DNA from: Sanguinoderma infundibulare
Taxonomy: Eukaryota > Basidiomycota > Agaricomycetes > Polyporales > Polyporaceae
NCBI GenBank assembly: GCA_032821775.1
Contig: JAVLRN010000005.1
Span: 1,550,001-1,614,000, forward strand
Direction: 5' to 3'
DNA: 64,000 bases
A program made the translations under genes and the position numbers. The notes under the pieces were generated by a model. The model was not told where the DNA came from. It did not search any database and worked only from the letters and a program-made list of their open reading frames with translations. Within the stretch, counting starts at the first letter, position 1; every line of letters starts with the position of its first letter. Below, piece by piece: positions 11,787 through 24,264 of the stretch.

Positions 11787-12812
11787 ATGCACCGTGCTGC
11801 CCTCCGCGTCCCCCTCCGACAGGCTATCGCATCACAGAGGCGGAGCTTCGTTTCCACCGTCCTCTTGACAAAAGCATGGGAAAATGAGAGCGTGGCCGAG
11901 CTCAGGAAGGAGGCTAGGAAGCGCGGGCTCACCTCGTACGTCGTGCTTTTCTTGTTACACGCGCGTGTCTCGCTGACCCCTCCGCGATGGATGAAGGTCA
12001 GGGAACAAGGCCACTCTCATAACGCGCCTTCAGGAGGACGACAAGAAAAAGGTGTTCACGTCTGAGCCTGCCTCTGTCGCACCCCAGACCCGCGCCGCTT
12101 CCACCCTCTCCTCGACGCCTGTGACGGATTCACCTACGGAAGTCCCTGGCATCCCTTCCACCGCCGAGCCAACACATCCCAAGTATAGCTTGGACTTCAA
12201 CCTCCCAGATGTTTCTCGGGGTGCGCCTGAGGCTCCCGTTCCGATTGTGCGCCTTTTCGCAATGTGCATTTGCAAGCGGGATTCTAACTCGCGTCCACGT
12301 GCTAGCCGTTCGTCCCCGACCTCTGGGAGTCTTCCAAGCTGAGGCACGAATCCGCTCCCCCTGCCCCTGAGCCCTCCACCGAACCTAAGGTCGTCGTTGT
12401 CGGTGGCGAGGCGACCGTCGCCAGTGGTGGTCTCTCGCATGACGTCTACAGCCCCATCAGCACCTCTGCAGCCGCCCCAGCGCCATCGCAGCCCCGCCCT
12501 CAGCCCAAGTCCGAAGTCGGAAAACTGCTCGCAGGCATGGCAGACGATCTTGGCCTCCCCACCACTGTCAGGCTGCGTCCTTCTCAGGAAGTGCAGTATG
12601 ACGTAGCAACGAAGACCCAGACATCCAGCGATCGGGAGAAGAGCTACTCGCGGACGCTTGACGCGGATGAGAGAACGGGCTTGTACGTCTTGCTTGGTAT
12701 TTTTGCGGGCTCTTGGCTCGCGGCGGGTATATTCGGGCCCAAGTCCGAATGGGCGCACAAGGCAGAGAAAAAGGGGAAGGACGCGCAGGAAAAGACAGCG
12801 GTCAAGCTGTGA
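11787..12812 (+). CDS. AIM34: AIM34-like mitochondrial SAP-domain membrane protein
   Basis: Three exons (11787-11935, 11997-12246, 12306-12812) give 301 aa. The first 30 residues are rich in Arg, Ala and Ser with no acids (MHRAALRVPLRQAIASQRRS), a typical matrix-targeting presequence. A SAP motif follows directly (SVAELRKEARKRGLTSSGNK, interrupted by intron 1). After a long Pro/Ser/Ala-rich linker comes one membrane segment near residue 270 (LYVLLGIFAGSWLAAGIF) and a Lys-rich tail. This arrangement matches yeast Aim34, a mitochondrial protein of unknown function. The symbol is by domain architecture, so it is tentative. The next gene in the same direction is also mitochondrial. Confidence 0.75.
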
Positions 12813-13010
12813 TCGCCTCAGGCAGACTAGACGTATAGATACTACGTACTGCGTACTTCACCGCTGTCTATAATGTACCCTTCTAATGCGACACCCTCTT
12901 CCGTCATACTCACCTCGAGCCGCGAACGTCGACAGCGGGCGCCACGATCGACTGAGGATCGCCAAAACACTCTCATCTCACACGTGATGCACACCTCTCG
13001 CGGGACCACC

Positions 13011-13671
13011 ATGCTCTGCCTCGCTCGCACACCCGCTTCACCTCTCAGACACCTTCGTCTCCGGACATTCCATGGGTCAATAGTCCGCCAGCACTTGGTC
13101 GGACCTCCAGACCCGGTCTCTCACCTGCGCCCGGTCATATACGACGACGCACCCCCTCCTCCACCGCAAACGCGACATCCTTACTCCCTAAAGGAGTTCA
13201 CGGGCGACACACGAGAGTACCAGTGGAAGATACAGAGGCAGCAGCTGGACGAGTTCAACTCTGAGTTCTGGAAGGAGGTGCGTCCCGGCCCGTAAATGCT
13301 CGCCTTGCCCGCTCACTGAAAAGTCGGCACGACCGTGAAGTCCAACACCCGTTTCTATGCGGCCAAGGAAGCGGTCGCGCAGAGCCTTCCAGAAGGGACG
13401 ACGCCGGAGCAGCGCGAGGTCGCGCTCTCCGACTTTTACGCCCGTTGGGTCGCACAGGAGAGCAAGCGGCTGGACGAGTACGGTGCGGAGATGCGCCGGC
13501 GGAACTGGGCGACCATCGCCCTCGGGGCCCGCGTACAGTACGAGAAGTTCGTGTCCCGTATCATGCACCCATCCAGGTGAAGGGAGGACTCCCGCATTAC
13601 TGCAGTCCGTACCAGACACCTCGCTCTTTCTCTCCATCTCCAGCGCGTATCCCGAGCATACGACGTGGTAA
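13011..13671 (+). CDS. COA8/APOPT1-like mitochondrial cytochrome c oxidase assembly factor
   Basis: Three exons (13011-13277, 13341-13576, 13644-13671) give 176 aa. An Arg-rich presequence is followed by GPPDPVSHLRPVIYDD and YSLKEF, then REYQWKIQRQQLDEFNSEFW, the signature block of the COA8 family, and SNTRFYAAKEAV. The family protects complex IV assembly in the mitochondrial matrix. The second exon is taken to start at 13341 because this gives EFWKE-SNTRF as in relatives; an upstream AG would need a poor donor. The last coding exon is only 28 nt. The start at 13011 is chosen because the presequence begins there; an in-frame ATG lies a few codons upstream. Confidence 0.75.
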
Positions 13672-13771
13672 GTAGTGCTTTACGCAAGGTACAAGAATCG
13701 GTCTACATTTTGGGATAGCGCGACAACAAAAGTCCAGAGCCGTCCCTATACAGTGCACACCAGTGTCCAGC

Positions 13772-16700
13772 TCATGAGTCGTCCGCAAAACTGAGGTCCT
13801 GGATCGCAATCTGCTCCACGCTATGGTAAATGCCCATCAAGTCGAGGTCGTGCAGCGCCCTGCTGTCGCGGTCGTAGTCCCGCTCGATGGCGAGGATCTC
13901 TTCGGGAGACAGGCTCGGCCAGCGCAGCTCGATTTCTTCCTGTGGAGGGATATCCACCGCCTCCTCGGGCGTGAGCTTGTACCCGTGTGGTCGGTCCGTT
14001 TTGTGTGCGATGGCCTGGAGCGCGACGTAGAGCGCCGTGCTCCGAAGCCGTTCGTTGAGCTCTTCGTCGGTCACCCCCGTGGTCTGGCGGATCATGTTCC
14101 AGCTGTGCGACGCATGTCAGACAAAAATGGATACACGGAGAGTTCTGCACTAACTCGTCATGTACGAAGATTCGTCGCCAGACGTTCTGGAACGCGTGCA
14201 ATCTTCGCTCGCTGGGGATGCTCTGTGACAAAAGGGACAAGTTAGGCTGAGAAATCAGGCACAGTGCGGTCGCGACATACCTCCGCACTAGCCAACAGAT
14301 GGAGCGCGGTTGCGTAATCCTCCACCCGCTCAAAGTTATCTTTGAGGGACAGAACGTCGGCCATATCCTCCGTGGACAGTGCCTTTCCTTGCAGGAGCAA
14401 GCGAACAAGATGCTTGAACACCTGCCACATGCGTCAGTACCGTTGACCTAGGAAAAATTTCGGGGTTGTTTCTTACATTGTAGAATGCTCGACGATTGCC
14501 TAGGCTCGTTGCCTTTTTCTGCGCGATGGCCTCGACCTGCATCTCCAGCGATTGACGCTGTCGAACAGAGGCAAGAGCCTTCTTCAGGTCTTCCATCACG
14601 GTCTCGTGTACACTGACGAAGTCCAAACCGTCATGGAACGCTGTCACACGACCTGTCAACATCCGGCTACGTCTCCGATCACCCCTGAAAAGAAGGGACG
14701 CACCATCCAGAACGCCTTGACTGACGGACGTCTCGCCGTCATGCAGTTGTGCAAGATGCGAAAGCTTGCCGATGCTGAGTATGAGCTATGTGACCGAGTT
14801 AGCATATTCCTTTGCAATGGGTGCGGTGCGAGACGAAGAAACGGACCTGCTTCGACGCGATCTCCGACGCATGGTCTGCCTCGGGCAGCAACGCCTGGGA
14901 TGCCGAAGCGTAGCGACCACGCCCAAGGTCATGCAGCCAGGAGATGCCTGGGTGCGGGTGCTCGGCGAAGAAGAGGTCCATGAACTCAATGTGGGCTTGC
15001 TGCGCAAACATAGTGCGCAACTCCCCATGCTCGATGTACCATTGGTAAAGCTCCGTCGTGAACGCCTCCTTGAACCTCTCGATGTACGCTTCGATGCGTG
15101 CCGCATTGGGGTTCTCCTGCGGAGGGTAGATCTTGCCCTTGTGGCACAGAGACGCCAGGCTGCGGAAATCGTGGTAGTCTTCGGCGAGCTTGAATGCCTC
15201 GTTGGCGTAGTCGTTCCTCCCTTTGGATTTCGGTGTTCAGCTTGCGGACAGGCGTAGAGGCATGTCACTTACGCAATGTTTCCAAAACCTCGGGGCGACG
15301 TTGCCGGAACCTCTCTCCGAGCTCAGTCCGTTCACGTTCCACTCCTGCCCGCTCTGCTGCACTGGGGCTGCCCAACCAATCAAGCCGCTCTTGCATGCAT
15401 CGGAACAGAGTCGAGGCCAACTCTGGCAGCTGGGACCTGGGTAACCTCTTCGCGTTCGCACCCTCTTCATCGCCAGTGCCTGCCTCTGCAAGCTGGGTGG
15501 TGAGATGGAACAGTTCGTCCACAATGTCAATGACGTTTGGCTGGCTCGTCCAAGGATTGAACATGGGCTGATTGACCCCAATCCCGTACACGCCCAAGTT
15601 GAACTGACGGTAGCTGTGCGCGCATTGGAGCACCGTCTATTGTAGTTGATCGATCAGCAACATGAGAACAGTCGTGGGCAAACCATACACAAAGGAGGAA
15701 GTACATACCAAGACAACTTGGTTCGCTTTAGGAATGACCTTGGCAGATTTGCCGTCCAATGTTGAGGCCGATTGATGAACCAGTTCGGCAACATGGGGAA
15801 GGACGTTTCCGAGGTCCCGCACACGCAACCTGAGGAACGCGCGGAGGCAGTCCTCATGGTGACCCTCGCCAATGGAGTTCATGAAGCGGCGGACAGCTTC
15901 CTGGAGGAATGCGCCAGAATGGCCAGAGCTTCGAAGAAATACTCAACAATATGAATCATGCAACGAAACAATATGGACCCACTTGAGCAACTCATTGTGA
16001 TGCAGCCAGAGCTGGTGAGCGGCGTAGAGCTTCTCCGCGTCCGTGGCCAACGTTTGGCGGCTCCGTTGGGACATCTGCATATGCACGGGTCAAGAATTGT
16101 CATGCTATTATTGTTTGGGGGTCGTACCTTGGTCAACACTGAGTTGTCATTGATAAACTTGATAAGGAAGCTGAGGCGCTCCTTGCGGCCAGTCATTTGA
16201 GCGTGCAGATCATGGTGCGCGCGCACCACTTCAGGATCTGGTAGCGGCGTCTCTTTTTCAGTACGTATCATGTCCAGGCTTGATGTTGAAACATACCCGA
16301 CTCCAAGACTGCCTCGCTCAATTGCTCAGCTCCTGCCATGAGTGCCTCCTCGTCGATCTCAGGCGGGAAACTGAAGTACAGCGGATTCTGTAGAACATAA
16401 TATGAATCATGAAGACATTGACGCTTTTCGCTACTCACTTCTGGCAGGGAACCGTATAGGATCGCCTTGGTCATTGTTGACTTGATCAAGTTGGCACGAC
16501 CAGTCCTTGATGAACATCAGCTAGTGGCCCTCCGTTGAACACTTGTCGAGAAACTTACTCTGGATGGAATCGGGCAACTTCATCGAGGTCAATCTCTGTC
16601 CTCATCATGGTCGCAGCGGTCAGGACAAGTAACGAAGCCTCCCTCTCAATGACACCGACACCCAATGTACGATCCGTTGACGACTTGAGTTCTAGTCGAT

Positions 16701-18425
16701 CCATATACTCGGTCTCTGCGTTGGATCATCACATGGGTGAGCCAAATACCAACACCTGTGCTGTGTCGTGCTCACCTTGTGCGCAAATTGTTACCGCGTC
16801 ACCGAATTGGATTGCGACCAACTTCTCCCGCACTACAACCTGCAGCCTAGGATGCATGGGTGCGCCAGAACTGGACGTCTGCGTGAAGACTATTAGGGAT
16901 ACAAGCATACGAAGACATTTAGCAGCGACTTACACTTTGATATGGCACGGCCTGCACTTTCACAACCTGGAATACGCCAGGAATATGCCGAACGGAAATA
17001 ATAGCGTAAACACGTCGAGGATGTAGGCCCACTTCCATGAAGGCCTCGTCATCCTGGCCGGCAAACGAAGCAAGCAGAACCATGTCGTTGTTTCTGTGTA
17101 TGTATCAACGACCTGATGAGCAGAATATCCAGGTCATGATAAGAAGATACCAACCCCTGCATCTTCAGGTCCAGAAGTTCGAGGTCGAGTTCTACATCTT
17201 CTTTCGGAGAATTGGTGAATTGATTCCGCAGGGCTTCTCGTATCTGTTCCCCAATGTCTTCCTCTAGTAGCAACTCCTCCCAGCCTTCGATCGACATGCT
17301 CCATTGTTGTAATCTGGTGTCGACAAGAGCCCAAAGTACACGGCCGGTGGCACCGCGGGCCAAATCGCATACGGCAACCGCGTTGATGTTGCCGGATTGA
17401 GGTTGTAGCTCCTGTACAGACCAGAAACCGGGGAGGAGGCGGCTCAAGGACAGAGAGGACGATGGCCGACCGAAGACATGATGCGACAAATGGTGCTTCC
17501 CGCCGGACGAGGTCACCACCAGTCGGAACAACCGTCCGGCAGAGGTCGAGATGATGAAGGTCTGCGCCTGTAAGACCACATTCGCAATCGGTATTGCGAA
17601 GATAAAAGAAAGTTACAGGTACTTACGTCTGCACGGATGAGACTGGTAACATTCTCACCCTCCACCAAACTAAGGGTTGAAAAGGTGAAGTTGTCGCCCC
17701 CGGCCAGACCCATGCCAATACTGTCCCAAAACCGGATTTGACCAATGTTTGAGGTTATGATCAGACCGGGTTCGCGCTGCGCGCCGTATGGGACAAGCGC
17801 ATGAAATGGCGTTGTCATTGGTGGGGGAAAGGCGTCCCTCGGGCAACCAAAGATGTAGCAAGTCGGGGTCCCTGTCAAGGCCTGAACGATGGGTGTTAAA
17901 GTTATGACTAGTTTTGCGATAGACGGAAAACGAACCTGACTATACTGCCAGACATAACATGTGGTCAAGGAAGCAACCACCGCGAAACCAGTAACGGGGT
18001 CAACGTCTCCCGTGTATCCTTCCCTAAGGAAGTCTATTGCGGGATTAGACACGCAAAATATACGCCTCGGGGGTCTGCGACGCACCTGCATTGCGGAGTG
18101 CTTGCCTAACCTCCATAGGCAGCTGCGCGTAGAACGTCACGGTCATCTCCTTCGACTTGGAGAAGACAGTATCCGTCCTGTGGCCCCGCTCGAAGACCTC
18201 GGAGCCATCTTCATCCACATCCATTCCAGACCCCAACAGTACAGATTCATCGTCTCTGACAGGGGCGAGAGGGCCCCCTCGTCGCGCCGGGGTTGAGAAT
18301 CGCGATTGTGGCTGCGTGCTTCCGACGCGGGCTCGCCTGCTCGGGCCCTGCCTAGGTGGCGAAGGTGACATTCCAATGGAGGAGTAGCGCATCGTGCGCC
18401 GCGGGGCGGGAGAGAAGGTCGCCAT
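13772..18425 (-). CDS. NUP133: Nucleoporin Nup133
   Basis: The longest gene in the window: about 20 exons and roughly 1,200 aa. The first exons are 18086-18425, 17936-18033, 17627-17881, 17155-17567 and 16934-17093. A disordered Ser/Arg/Pro N-terminus is followed by the Nup133/Nup155-like beta-propeller (FYAQLPMEVRQAL, YVWQYSQ, LIITSNIGQIRFWD, IISTSAGRLFRLVVTSSGG) and then a long all-helical domain ending SVEQIAIQDLSFADDS. Nup133 is the membrane-proximal end of the Y-complex of the nuclear pore scaffold. The start codon faces that of PRCC across 168 bases, so the two genes must share promoter DNA. I followed the frame confidently through the propeller, less exactly through the helical C-terminal exons. 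Confidence 0.85.
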
Positions 18426-18593
18426 GGTCGGTATCCGCACGCGAGCCACAGGCGAGGACGAGAAGGCGAAGAGAACAAGAGCGCAAAACGCGTCACGCTT
18501 GTCGGTGCGAGGCGCGTCTTGCTCGTCCAACTGCATTCGGCGACTGCCGAACGATCTCCCTTCCTCCACCCTCACCACTCCCTCACTGACATC

Positions 18594-20016
18594 ATGCTCG
18601 GCGTCGAAGGCTACGGCAGCGACAGCGATGCTGGAAGCGACAACGAGACTGTACAGCAGGCCCCTTCGACTTCCAAGGGCTCGTCCGTAACGAACAAGCC
18701 TCCTGCCCCTGCGAAGACGTCGACCTTCTCTCTCCCTCCCGGTGCTGGCTCTTCGTCAAAGCCACCCTCGGGACTCTCCCTACCTCCACCGAAGACCAAG
18801 AAGGTCAAGAAGATTGCTATTGGCCTCCCTACTTTACCCAAAGATGCCAATGAGGATAACTCGGACACCGACGAGCGACCCGCTGCGAAGAAGCCTCGGT
18901 TAGAGTCGGGAGCTGGCGCATCCTCGTTGCTGTCAATGCTGCCTGCTCCGAAGAACAAAGCCCCTGTGCCTGCCGCACCAGAGCGAGTACTTGGCGGAGG
19001 ACGGGGCCGCGGTCTCGTCTTCAAGACTGCCCCGAGCCAGCCGAGACGGACAACGACTGTGGAGGACACGGAGGAAGATGTGGAGGAGGCGCAGGCCGAT
19101 ACGCTTGACTCAACATATTCAGTCATACTGGAGGAGAGGAAGGAGGAGGTCAAGTCGTCACTCCCGTTCATGCCCACCTCGGTCAAACGAGGGAAGGCAA
19201 ACGTGTCCGTGGAGGAAAGACATTCCGTGCCCGTCTCGCGGCCGGTTGTATCATCGGCCCCAGCAGTGGACTTCTTCTCCCTGGGTACGTCCCCTGGCTC
19301 CATCACCGTTGTGCTTTTCTGATACCACGCGCTCAGGTTCCTCGTCCTCATCCCAAAGCACCTCCGCCAGACCGTCCATTTCGCCTGCACCACCACTGCC
19401 ACCGTCCCCTGCTCTGCCCTCCTTCACGGCTGCACCCGCAGTCCAAGACTTCAAACCTCCCGAACCTACTCCCCAAGACCCCTACCCTGGATATTACATG
19501 CTTCCTTCCGGTCAATGGGCAGTACACGACCCCGCATATTACAAACGGTTCTACGATAAGTGGAAGAAGGATTACGACTCACATGTCAGGGCGTTGGAGA
19601 AGGGCACGCTCAAGGGTTTCGAGGGTGCAGAGGGACAAGCTGAGGAGGTGAACGCACTGAAGGAGATGGAGAGAGCGAAGCAGGACATTCAAGAACGGGA
19701 AGAGAGGAAGGCACTCACCACTGCTGCTGAATCGGTACCAGACGCTCCCAAGATGAACATCAAGGTGCGTTGGACCATGTGGAATTGCAACACTGTACTA
19801 ACATCGGGTAGGGTGCTGCACTTGGAGGGAGAGCACGGTCGAGGCATCAACTTTCGACTCTGCTCACGGAGGCGTATCAGAACCGGGAGGCGTTGGAGGA
19901 GAAAATCGCTCAGGGCAGACGGAATCGCAAGGAGGCTGGCAACAAGTATGGTAAGTTACCTTGCTGTTTCTTTGTGTACGACGGTCATGCTTATGTCCAT
20001 TCATAAAGGCTTCTAA
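18594..20016 (+). CDS. PRCC-family nuclear protein
   Basis: Four exons (18594-19284, 19337-19764, 19812-19950, 20009-20016) give 421 aa. The N-terminal two thirds are low-complexity Ser/Pro/Lys-rich with acidic blocks and a KKPR basic patch. A conserved segment has PYPGYYMLPSGQWAVHDP and KRFYDKWKKDYDSHV. The C-terminus carries the PRCC signature, RHQLSTLLTEAYQNREALEE then NRKEAGNKYGF. The final coding exon is only 8 nt and supplies the conserved last Gly-Phe-stop, which makes the splice model convincing. In animals PRCC binds MAD2L2 and splicing factors; the fungal role is not established. The gene ends 170 bases from the convergent H2B gene. Confidence 0.85.
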
Positions 20017-20185
20017 ATGTTCATACGGCGTTCGCGCAATCTGTATTGCTGCCTTTACACACCGCGCCGTGTTCTTCGATCCAAGCCATATATTCCAGAC
20101 AGCGTGCGAGATATTAAAACAACTCTATATAATACACGTATAGAATATGCAACAGATAGTGCAAAGTCCAACGGACCGACATCGC

Positions 20186-20858
20186 TCACTTCTGGCTGGA
20201 CGAATACTCTGCAATTGTATTAGTTAAACGTTATTAGCAAGCTCAACTGAGGGTACGCACTGGTCACGGACTTCGTGCCCTCGGAGATGGCGTGCTTAGC
20301 CAACTCACCCGGAAGGATGAGCCGGACGGCAGTCTGGATCTCGCGCGAGGAGATGGTAGACTTCTTCGAGTACGACGAGAGCTCTACGCAACAACGTCAA
20401 AACCTAGCCAGCACGCAGTCAAGAACAAACGCCACTCACTCGATGCCTCAGTAGCAATACGCTCGAAGATATCGTTGACGAAGGAGTTGAGAATCGCCAT
20501 CGCCTTGTTCGAGATACCAGTGTCAGGGTGTACCTGCTTGAGCACTACGAAGACCGCCTCGACACATCAACCAACCATGACAGCCAACCACAAAGCAAGC
20601 CACGCACCCTTGTAGACGTATGAGCTCCACGTCTCCTTGCGGGCCTTCTTGCGCTTCTTCTTCTCGCCGTCAGCGCCGGTGGACCCGGCCGCCTTGGACA
20701 CGGCGGTCTTCTTGGCTTTTGACTCGGCCTTAACAGGGGCCTTTTGCGCCGTGGTAGATACGGGGGCCTTGGATGCAGAGGAAGCGGGCTATAGGACGCG
20801 TCTCAGTCCTCGATCCTTTAACCGTGGCTGAACCACCGTGTCATACCTTGGGGGCCAT
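20186..20858 (-). CDS. HTB1: Histone H2B
   Basis: Five exons (20847-20858, 20608-20788, 20440-20544, 20261-20383, 20186-20208) give 147 aa. The 12-nt first exon encodes only MAPK. A Lys/Ala-rich tail leads to the histone fold: [59 protein letters not shown] and the C-terminal EGTKSVTKYSSSQK with the lysine context that is monoubiquitylated in H2B. Four introns in a histone gene are typical of basidiomycetes and imply a polyadenylated transcript. No H2A gene lies beside it. A TTTAAA box on this strand about 150 bases upstream may be the core promoter. Confidence 0.96.
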
Positions 20859-21532
20859 TTGGAATAGTCTACGACTTGCAATTAGTATACATGCTTCAAT
20901 GTTCATACTTGATAGCTCAATACATACCTTGGATGAGGAGTGAGGGGCGAGGGCGAGGTGATGGCGAGAGGGAAAGAGTGCTGAGTGAACGATGTCTTGC
21001 GGCGAGGGCTTTAAAGGCTGTCAACAAGGTCACGTGCAGGACGCGTCTGTTGATTGCCACAGGCGCGTCTGCATTGGCGCCCGTCGCGTCGCGCTGGTGG
21101 CTGGAGTTGCATCCTGATCGCGATCGTCCGCTTGAGCCCCTCTCTTTTGTTGCCTGCCGATCCTCGAATAATAGGTGATTCGTGTGCTAATGATTAACAT
21201 TTCAAGGGTTAAATAAATACCCCATATGCGCCATGTATAGCTCCTAGCGGCGGTCACTGCACACTCGAACTTTCTCTGGTGAGTAGTGCCTTTCAATCTG
21301 ACTTCACATTTGCTCAAACATGAGAGTTGTTGCAGTTTCCCAACAACCACCGTTGGCGTACTTCCATCACTAGATCTCATCGAGTATGTCTTCTCCCTGG
21401 TCTCATCCTATCCGACTGAGTCAATTGTACTTTTTCGCCAGCGCAGCACCGGGCCCTGACAGGGTCGTTTTCTCGACAAACACAATATCATACTCTGATC
21501 ATTGGTTTACCATGCACTCGTACTGGTGCCAA
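20859..21532. other. Intergenic: H2B promoter region
   Basis: Upstream of H2B on the minus strand, and downstream of Htd2 on the same strand. GAGGGCGAGG-type purine-rich DNA lies near 20945-20985 and a TTTAAA box near 21010. I searched both strands for a divergent H2A and found none. Confidence 0.5.
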
Positions 21533-22833
21533 TCATGCACTATCCAGGGTGATTTTACCCGTCATTCCTACCACTTGGCGACCGGTCTCCGGTTCTTGAA
21601 CCTCCGCCCAGACGCGTATCGTTCTATTGTCCTCTCGCGTGCCATTGATGCTGACTCGCTGGTTGACGGCGATTGGGTTCACAGCACGATACTCAAAGCT
21701 CTTGAGGGCCTTCCCAGGCACTTGGAGCGCCGTGACATCCAAGAGCATCAGCGCCGTGAGCGGACCGTGAACGAGTCGCTCTACAAACATCCCGTCAGTG
21801 TCAGCGGACTAGTCACCATCGATTACCCGGCAGACGCACCCGGATATCCCTCGGACTTCTGTGCATAGTCCTTATCAAGGTGGATGTAGTGTCCATTGAA
21901 GGTGAGTGCTGAGAACCGGAAGAGCGTCGTCGGCGTCGGATACCATTCGAATGTGAAGTCTGGCCTGGGCAAGCCCTTCACTGCGAGCGCACACACGGGA
22001 AGTCAGTCGCGCTCGGAATGCTCTCCACAGTTCTCGTCCTTCTGCCGTCGCGTCCATGAATGCTCACCCTCCTTCGCGCCGCGTCTATGGTCCGCGGTGA
22101 CCAGGTACACATGTGCCCTTTCCTCTTCGACGCATATCTCGTCCTCGCCCTGCTTCCGGTATTCAATCTTCTGCCTCACGAACGCCATGGGCGTCCCTGT
22201 TTCACCCGAACCGAAACCCTTCTTCTCTACGGACGCAATGGTCGATACCGCCTCCGCTCTGTCTCCTACGTGCAGCGCCTTTTTCCATTCCATGCGCCCT
22301 CCCGCCCACATGCGGCGCATGAACGGCTCCGGTGGGCTGAAGTCGACGTCCGTGCCGTCCCACCGCAGCGTGTTCTCCGGGTTCCTTGGATGGAAGAAGG
22401 CGAGAGTGTGTCCGTAACCTAATCTGTCGCCCTCCCGCGGCGGGGCGTATCCAGGCAAACCATCCCGCGTGCCGTCGCGGGTGGGAAGGGTGATGTACAA
22501 ATCGGCGACGTGCTCAGGCCGCAGGGTGTCGGCGAGGACCAATCGTTTGTCGGCGGTGATCCATCGGTCGAGCGCAGCGACGGCCGTGGGCGTGAGAGGC
22601 GTAGAATGCAAAGGCGACGAGTGGAGAGGGCGAGAATGAATGCGCCGCTGCGCGACGACGCCACGAGGGCATATGGATGTCGCGGCGATGGTGAGAGAGC
22701 GGCGGTTTGCAGCTGGCGACCGCCGGTGTTAGCATTGATTCGTCGCGAATGCGAAGCAGAGAGCGCGCCCAATCATTGACAGGGGCGCAAGGTGAGATGC
22801 CATAGCTGGATGGAACTCACCCGGCACAGCCAT
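21533..22833 (-). CDS. HTD2: Mitochondrial 3-hydroxyacyl-thioester dehydratase Htd2
   Basis: Four exons (22821-22833, 22068-22712, 21840-21980, 21533-21780) give 348 aa. The 13-nt first exon encodes MAVP; exon 2 continues with an Arg/Ser-rich presequence. The N-terminal half-domain has LDRWITADKRLVLADTL. The C-terminal hot-dog domain has the catalytic hydratase-2 motif LTFNGHYIHLDKDYA with its Asn-His pair, then RLVHGPLTALMLLD and FEYRAVNPI. Htd2 dehydrates 3-hydroxyacyl-ACP in mitochondrial type II fatty acid synthesis, which feeds lipoic acid and respiratory assembly. All junctions are in phase, and the intron-1 branch GCTAAC is clear. Confidence 0.9.
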
Positions 22834-24264
22834 GCGAGCAGGATGGAGTGACAGCATCCTAATACAGATGGGACAGGGCACAAGACATGCGAGTACAGGT
22901 TCTTGACGAGGTTGGCGTTGAGCGTTCAGATTGGACTGCGGTACTTGTGCCGAATTTAGCGGGAGCTGATTCGGCCGATATCTCGGGTCCGCCGCTGCTC
23001 GTGCTACACCGCCCGAGGCGACCCCTTGGAGCAAGGACGAGTATGGTATGTGGTTAAGCTTTGTTCTGGATGTATGAGTCGCACTGGGAACTCATTTGAG
23101 GGGTTGGAGATTGCTATCTGGAGGCAATTCCGGTCGTTCCCATATGTCAACGATGGTGCCGCGGATAGCCGCGAGGCATGTGGGAGCGAGGGACAATGCA
23201 TATCGGATGACTGCAGCTGACTGTGAAAAGAATTCGCGTAGAACAGAAACAGCGAAGGTCCTCGACTGGGAATACTTAGTTGCGAACTCGTCTCGTTGGA
23301 ACGGCCAGGGCTGGTCCACGGCAGGTATCCCGCCTTATCCCGCCTGGTCCGTTCCTCAGATACAGATCCCGGCGGCAAGGTCCTGGAGCCAGACCTCTGG
23401 ATCTGCCGTTTGCGATGCCGTTAGATCACGGGAGTAAACGATAGTCGGACCTCGGAGGCATTTTGAGGGTGTCCATACCGATCAGTAGCATCTGATCTCA
23501 ATCTCGTCCGATGCGATGGTACGCTAATTAGCAATTATGATCATGATGAGCTAGAAGGGGGAGCCTTGGACGCGGTTTCTGTGCAAGTTTGCCAGGGATG
23601 GTACACAATGGACGCGCGCGTTATGTCATGGGAGTGCGGAAGAGGCGTGTACGACTGCGTCGGCGTAGGCGAGCGTGCATGTGGGCCGTTGCCGCGCGCC
23701 GAATTGGCGAGGTTTACTCGGAACGCGCGTCGCGTTTGGTGTGACGCTGCGCGACGCGTGACAGGGACGCGGTGACTCAATGCGACGAGGCGACGGGCGT
23801 GGCGCGGCGCGGTTTTCGGCGTATTTTCGTGCCAAATGGTGGAGGCATTTGCTATTGGGTGTGGCGTCGACGTGGAGGGGCGGATGGAGAATGCTTGGAG
23901 GCGCGGACGGAGTGTCTGGGCGCCGAGGCAGCAGCGCTGAGACTGTAACGTCGGCTGGTGCAAGGGGCGTAGTGTGGGCGAATATGGCAAGGAGCGCCCT
24001 GGGCTGCAGGAGGCCGGATTTGGGCAGGTCTGAGTTAGATGGGCTTAATACGTCGTCGTCTGCTCGCGACCGACTGCCCGCTTCGCCCTCCTCCGTTCCC
24101 CATTGTTCTCCCCCCTCGGTAACCGCGCCATGCCCCGTTCCCCGCCTTGCCTCTCATCCATTTAAACACCTCGCCTCTGTTTGTCTATCATTATTCAACG
24201 CCCAAACAGCCTCCTCCAAAGCACCGCGCTTCCTATTCGCACACCCCTTGGCGTCCTCACCGCG
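22834..24264. other. About 1.4 kb without a recognisable gene
   Basis: Divergent upstream region of Htd2 and the plus-strand unknown gene. Frames up to 190 codons occur on both strands but look compositional (very Arg/Gly/Ser-rich at 23780-24100). A strongly CT-rich block at 24060-24260 fits the leader of the following gene. No repeat or mobile element was noticed. Confidence 0.5.

Noticed and set aside
21386..21868. 160-codon plus-strand frame
   Set aside because: It is the antisense of the last two Htd2 exons and their intron.
23780..24110. Arg/Gly-rich frames before the Ser/Pro-rich gene
   Set aside because: Low-complexity GC-rich DNA; no start, splice or conserved pattern.
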